NCBI GenBank assembly: GCA_031178355.1
Contig: JAPSJC010000017.1
Coordinates: 1-35,348, forward strand
Length of the DNA: 35,348 nucleotides
DNA from: Ureibacillus sp.
GTDB lineage: Bacteria > Bacillota > Bacilli > Bacillales_A > Planococcaceae
Reading direction: 5' to 3'
The translations under genes and the position numbers were made by a program. A model generated the notes under the pieces. The model made no database searches, had not been told where the DNA came from, and was given only the letters and a program-made list of their open reading frames with translations. The stretch's first letter is position 1. Every line of letters begins with the position of its first letter. Below are positions 34,223 through 35,348 of this stretch, piece after piece.

Positions 34223-34230
34223 GTTATACT
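34223..34230 (+). promoter_or_regulatory. Probable promoter of brnQ
   Basis: TATACT at 34225-34230 is preceded by TG in the extended -10 position (TGTTATACT). A small dyad, CAACT/AGTTG, lies just upstream. Initiation near 34237 leaves a 24-base leader with AAGGAG seven bases before the ATG. Confidence 0.5.
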
Positions 34231-34260
34231 ACAGAGATATTTAAATTAAGGAGAAAAAAA

Positions 34261-35348
34261 ATGCCTAAACTTACAAACCAAGAATTACTCTTTATTATCT
34301 TTATGTTATTTTCCATGTTTTTTGGCGCCGGCAACTTAATCTTTCCAGCATTTTTAGGTAACTCAGCTGGCGTGGAAATGTGGATTGCCCTCTTTGGATT
34401 TGTCATTACTGCTGTAGGGTTGCCAATTTTAGGGGTAATTGCAATAGGGAAAGCTGGTAGTTTTCATACGCTAGCAACTCGCGTTCACCCATCGTTTGCA
34501 ATTATTTTCCCGATCTTAATTTATCTTTCCATTGGACCTGGTTTAGCGATTCCAAGGGCAGGAACTGTTGCGTATGAAATGAGTTTGAAACCTTTTTTAC
34601 CTGCGGATTTATCAGGTAGTTCAATGATGTTACTTATATATACAATTATCTTTTTCGTTATTGTATTATGGCTGAGCTTAACCCCATCAAAACTTGTTGA
34701 TCGTTTTGGTAAGTTATTAACGCCAATTCTGTTAATTCTCATTGCAATTATTTTTGTTAAAGCTATTTTTACACCAACTAATCCACCCGCTCATGCGACG
34801 GAACTATATGCGACAAATGGTTTCTTCCAAGGATTTTTAGACGGATATTTAACGATGGATGCTCTTGCGGCACTCGTTTATGGAATTGTAATCGTGAATA
34901 CACTACGTTTAAAAGGAATCCAAGATCAAGCTTCACTTTCAAAATACATGCTTTTTGCTGGGCTTGGAGCAGGGATATTATTAGCCGCAATCTATAGTAT
35001 CCTGACGTACTTAGGAGCTTCCGTTTCATCCATTGAACAGTTAGACAATGGTGCTGAAGTGCTGACTCTAGTAATGAATCAATTATTTGGACAAGCCGGC
35101 ATTGTATTGTTAGGATTATTATTTACAGTTGCTTGTCTTTGCGTTTCCATTAGTTTAGTTATTTCATGTGGTGAATACTTCTCTAAACTCTTCCCCAAAC
35201 TTTCTTACAAAGTTTGGGCGACGGTGATCGCATTAATTAGTTTTGCAGTTGCAAATTTAGGACTAAATCAAATTTTGGCTATTTCTGTCCCAATATTAGG
35301 AATGATTTACCCTTTGGCAATTGTTCTTATTGTATTAGGTATATTTAA
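34261..35348 (+). CDS. brnQ: Branched-chain amino acid transport carrier BrnQ, 3'-truncated by window edge
   Basis: This is a cation-coupled symporter (LIVCS family) for leucine, isoleucine and valine, in the cytoplasmic membrane. The frame is open from the ATG at 34261 to the right edge, giving 362 codons. The family is about 430-450 residues, so the C-terminus is missing. The signature FGAGNLIFP starts at residue 22, and PSKLVDRFGKLLTP near 143 is also conserved. Repeated hydrophobic segments indicate about ten membrane helices in the visible part. AAGGAG lies seven bases before the ATG. In Bacillus this carrier is usually under CodY control. Only a poor CodY-box match (TTTTCAGAA core, 34122-34130) is visible upstream. 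Confidence 0.94.
   Translation, partial: MPKLTNQELLFIIFMLFSMFFGAGNLIFPAFLGNSAGVEMWIALFGFVITAVGLPILGVIAIGKAGSFHTLATRVHPSFAIIFPILIYLSIGPGLAIPRAGTVAYEMSLKPFLPADLSGSSMMLLIYTIIFFVIVLWLSLTPSKLVDRFGKLLTPILLILIAIIFVKAIFTPTNPPAHATELYATNGFFQGFLDGYLTMDALAALVYGIVIVNTLRLKGIQDQASLSKYMLFAGLGAGILLAAIYSILTYLGASVSSIEQLDNGAEVLTLVMNQLFGQAGIVLLGLLFTVACLCVSISLVISCGEYFSKLFPKLSYKVWATVIALISFAVANLGLNQILAISVPILGMIYPLAIVLIVLGIF

Noticed and set aside
1-35348. Mobile elements, prophage, CRISPR arrays, toxin-antitoxin or defence systems
   Set aside because: No transposase, integrase, recombinase, phage structural gene, repeat-spacer array or recognisable defence gene was found on either strand.

Overview
This window is a stretch of low-GC Firmicutes chromosome, most likely from the Bacillales. 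The AT-rich composition, the strong AGGAGG-type ribosome binding sites, the SAM-I riboswitch and the gene order all support this. The layout resembles the Bacillus subtilis gltAB/gltC locus and the yus/fad region. The proteins fit the Lysinibacillus/Solibacillus/Ureibacillus side of the order (Planococcaceae), but that placement is an inference from memory without any database search. I see no phage, plasmid, transposase, CRISPR array, rRNA or tRNA. The window is cut inside a gene at both ends.

Layout. (1) 1-6913: glutamate synthase small subunit (cut at the left edge) and large subunit on the minus strand, with the divergent LysR-type activator GltC. (2) 6966-9979: the methionine ABC importer metN-metP-metQ, preceded by a complete SAM-I riboswitch, its terminator and a promoter. 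(3) 9981-17674: a block in the same order as B. subtilis: yusE (thioredoxin-like), yusF (toprim), gcvH, yusI (ArsC/Spx-like), then the beta-oxidation genes fadE, fadA and fadN. A near-perfect FadR-type operator sits just upstream of fadN, which appears to start at TTG. (4) 17811-18125: a small thioredoxin-like protein on the plus strand. (5) 18316-25086: a five-gene oligopeptide/dipeptide-type ABC importer on the minus strand, ending with a cytosolic M20 peptidase; a hairpin follows the binding-protein gene. (6) 25457-29128: assorted single genes: a small tautomerase, a HAD phosphatase, a C39-like cysteine peptidase, a 5'-3' exonuclease and an orphan FemAB/GNAT-fold protein. (7) 29489-31924: a two-gene envelope-stress-like module made of an SPFH protein with three C-terminal zinc ribbons and a zinc-ribbon membrane protein, related to B. 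subtilis YdjI and YdjG. (8) 31983-35348: a PPP-family phosphatase, a GNAT acetyltransferase and a BrnQ-type branched-chain amino acid carrier cut at the right edge.

Most of the window is ordinary core metabolism: ammonia assimilation, methionine uptake, fatty-acid degradation and peptide and amino-acid import. The parts that are less well explained are the SPFH/zinc-ribbon pair, the orphan FemAB-like and C39-like proteins, and several structured non-coding segments (11330-11530, 13789-13929, 25661-25997 and 33688-34200). Some of these look like dispersed repeats rather than ordinary spacers.
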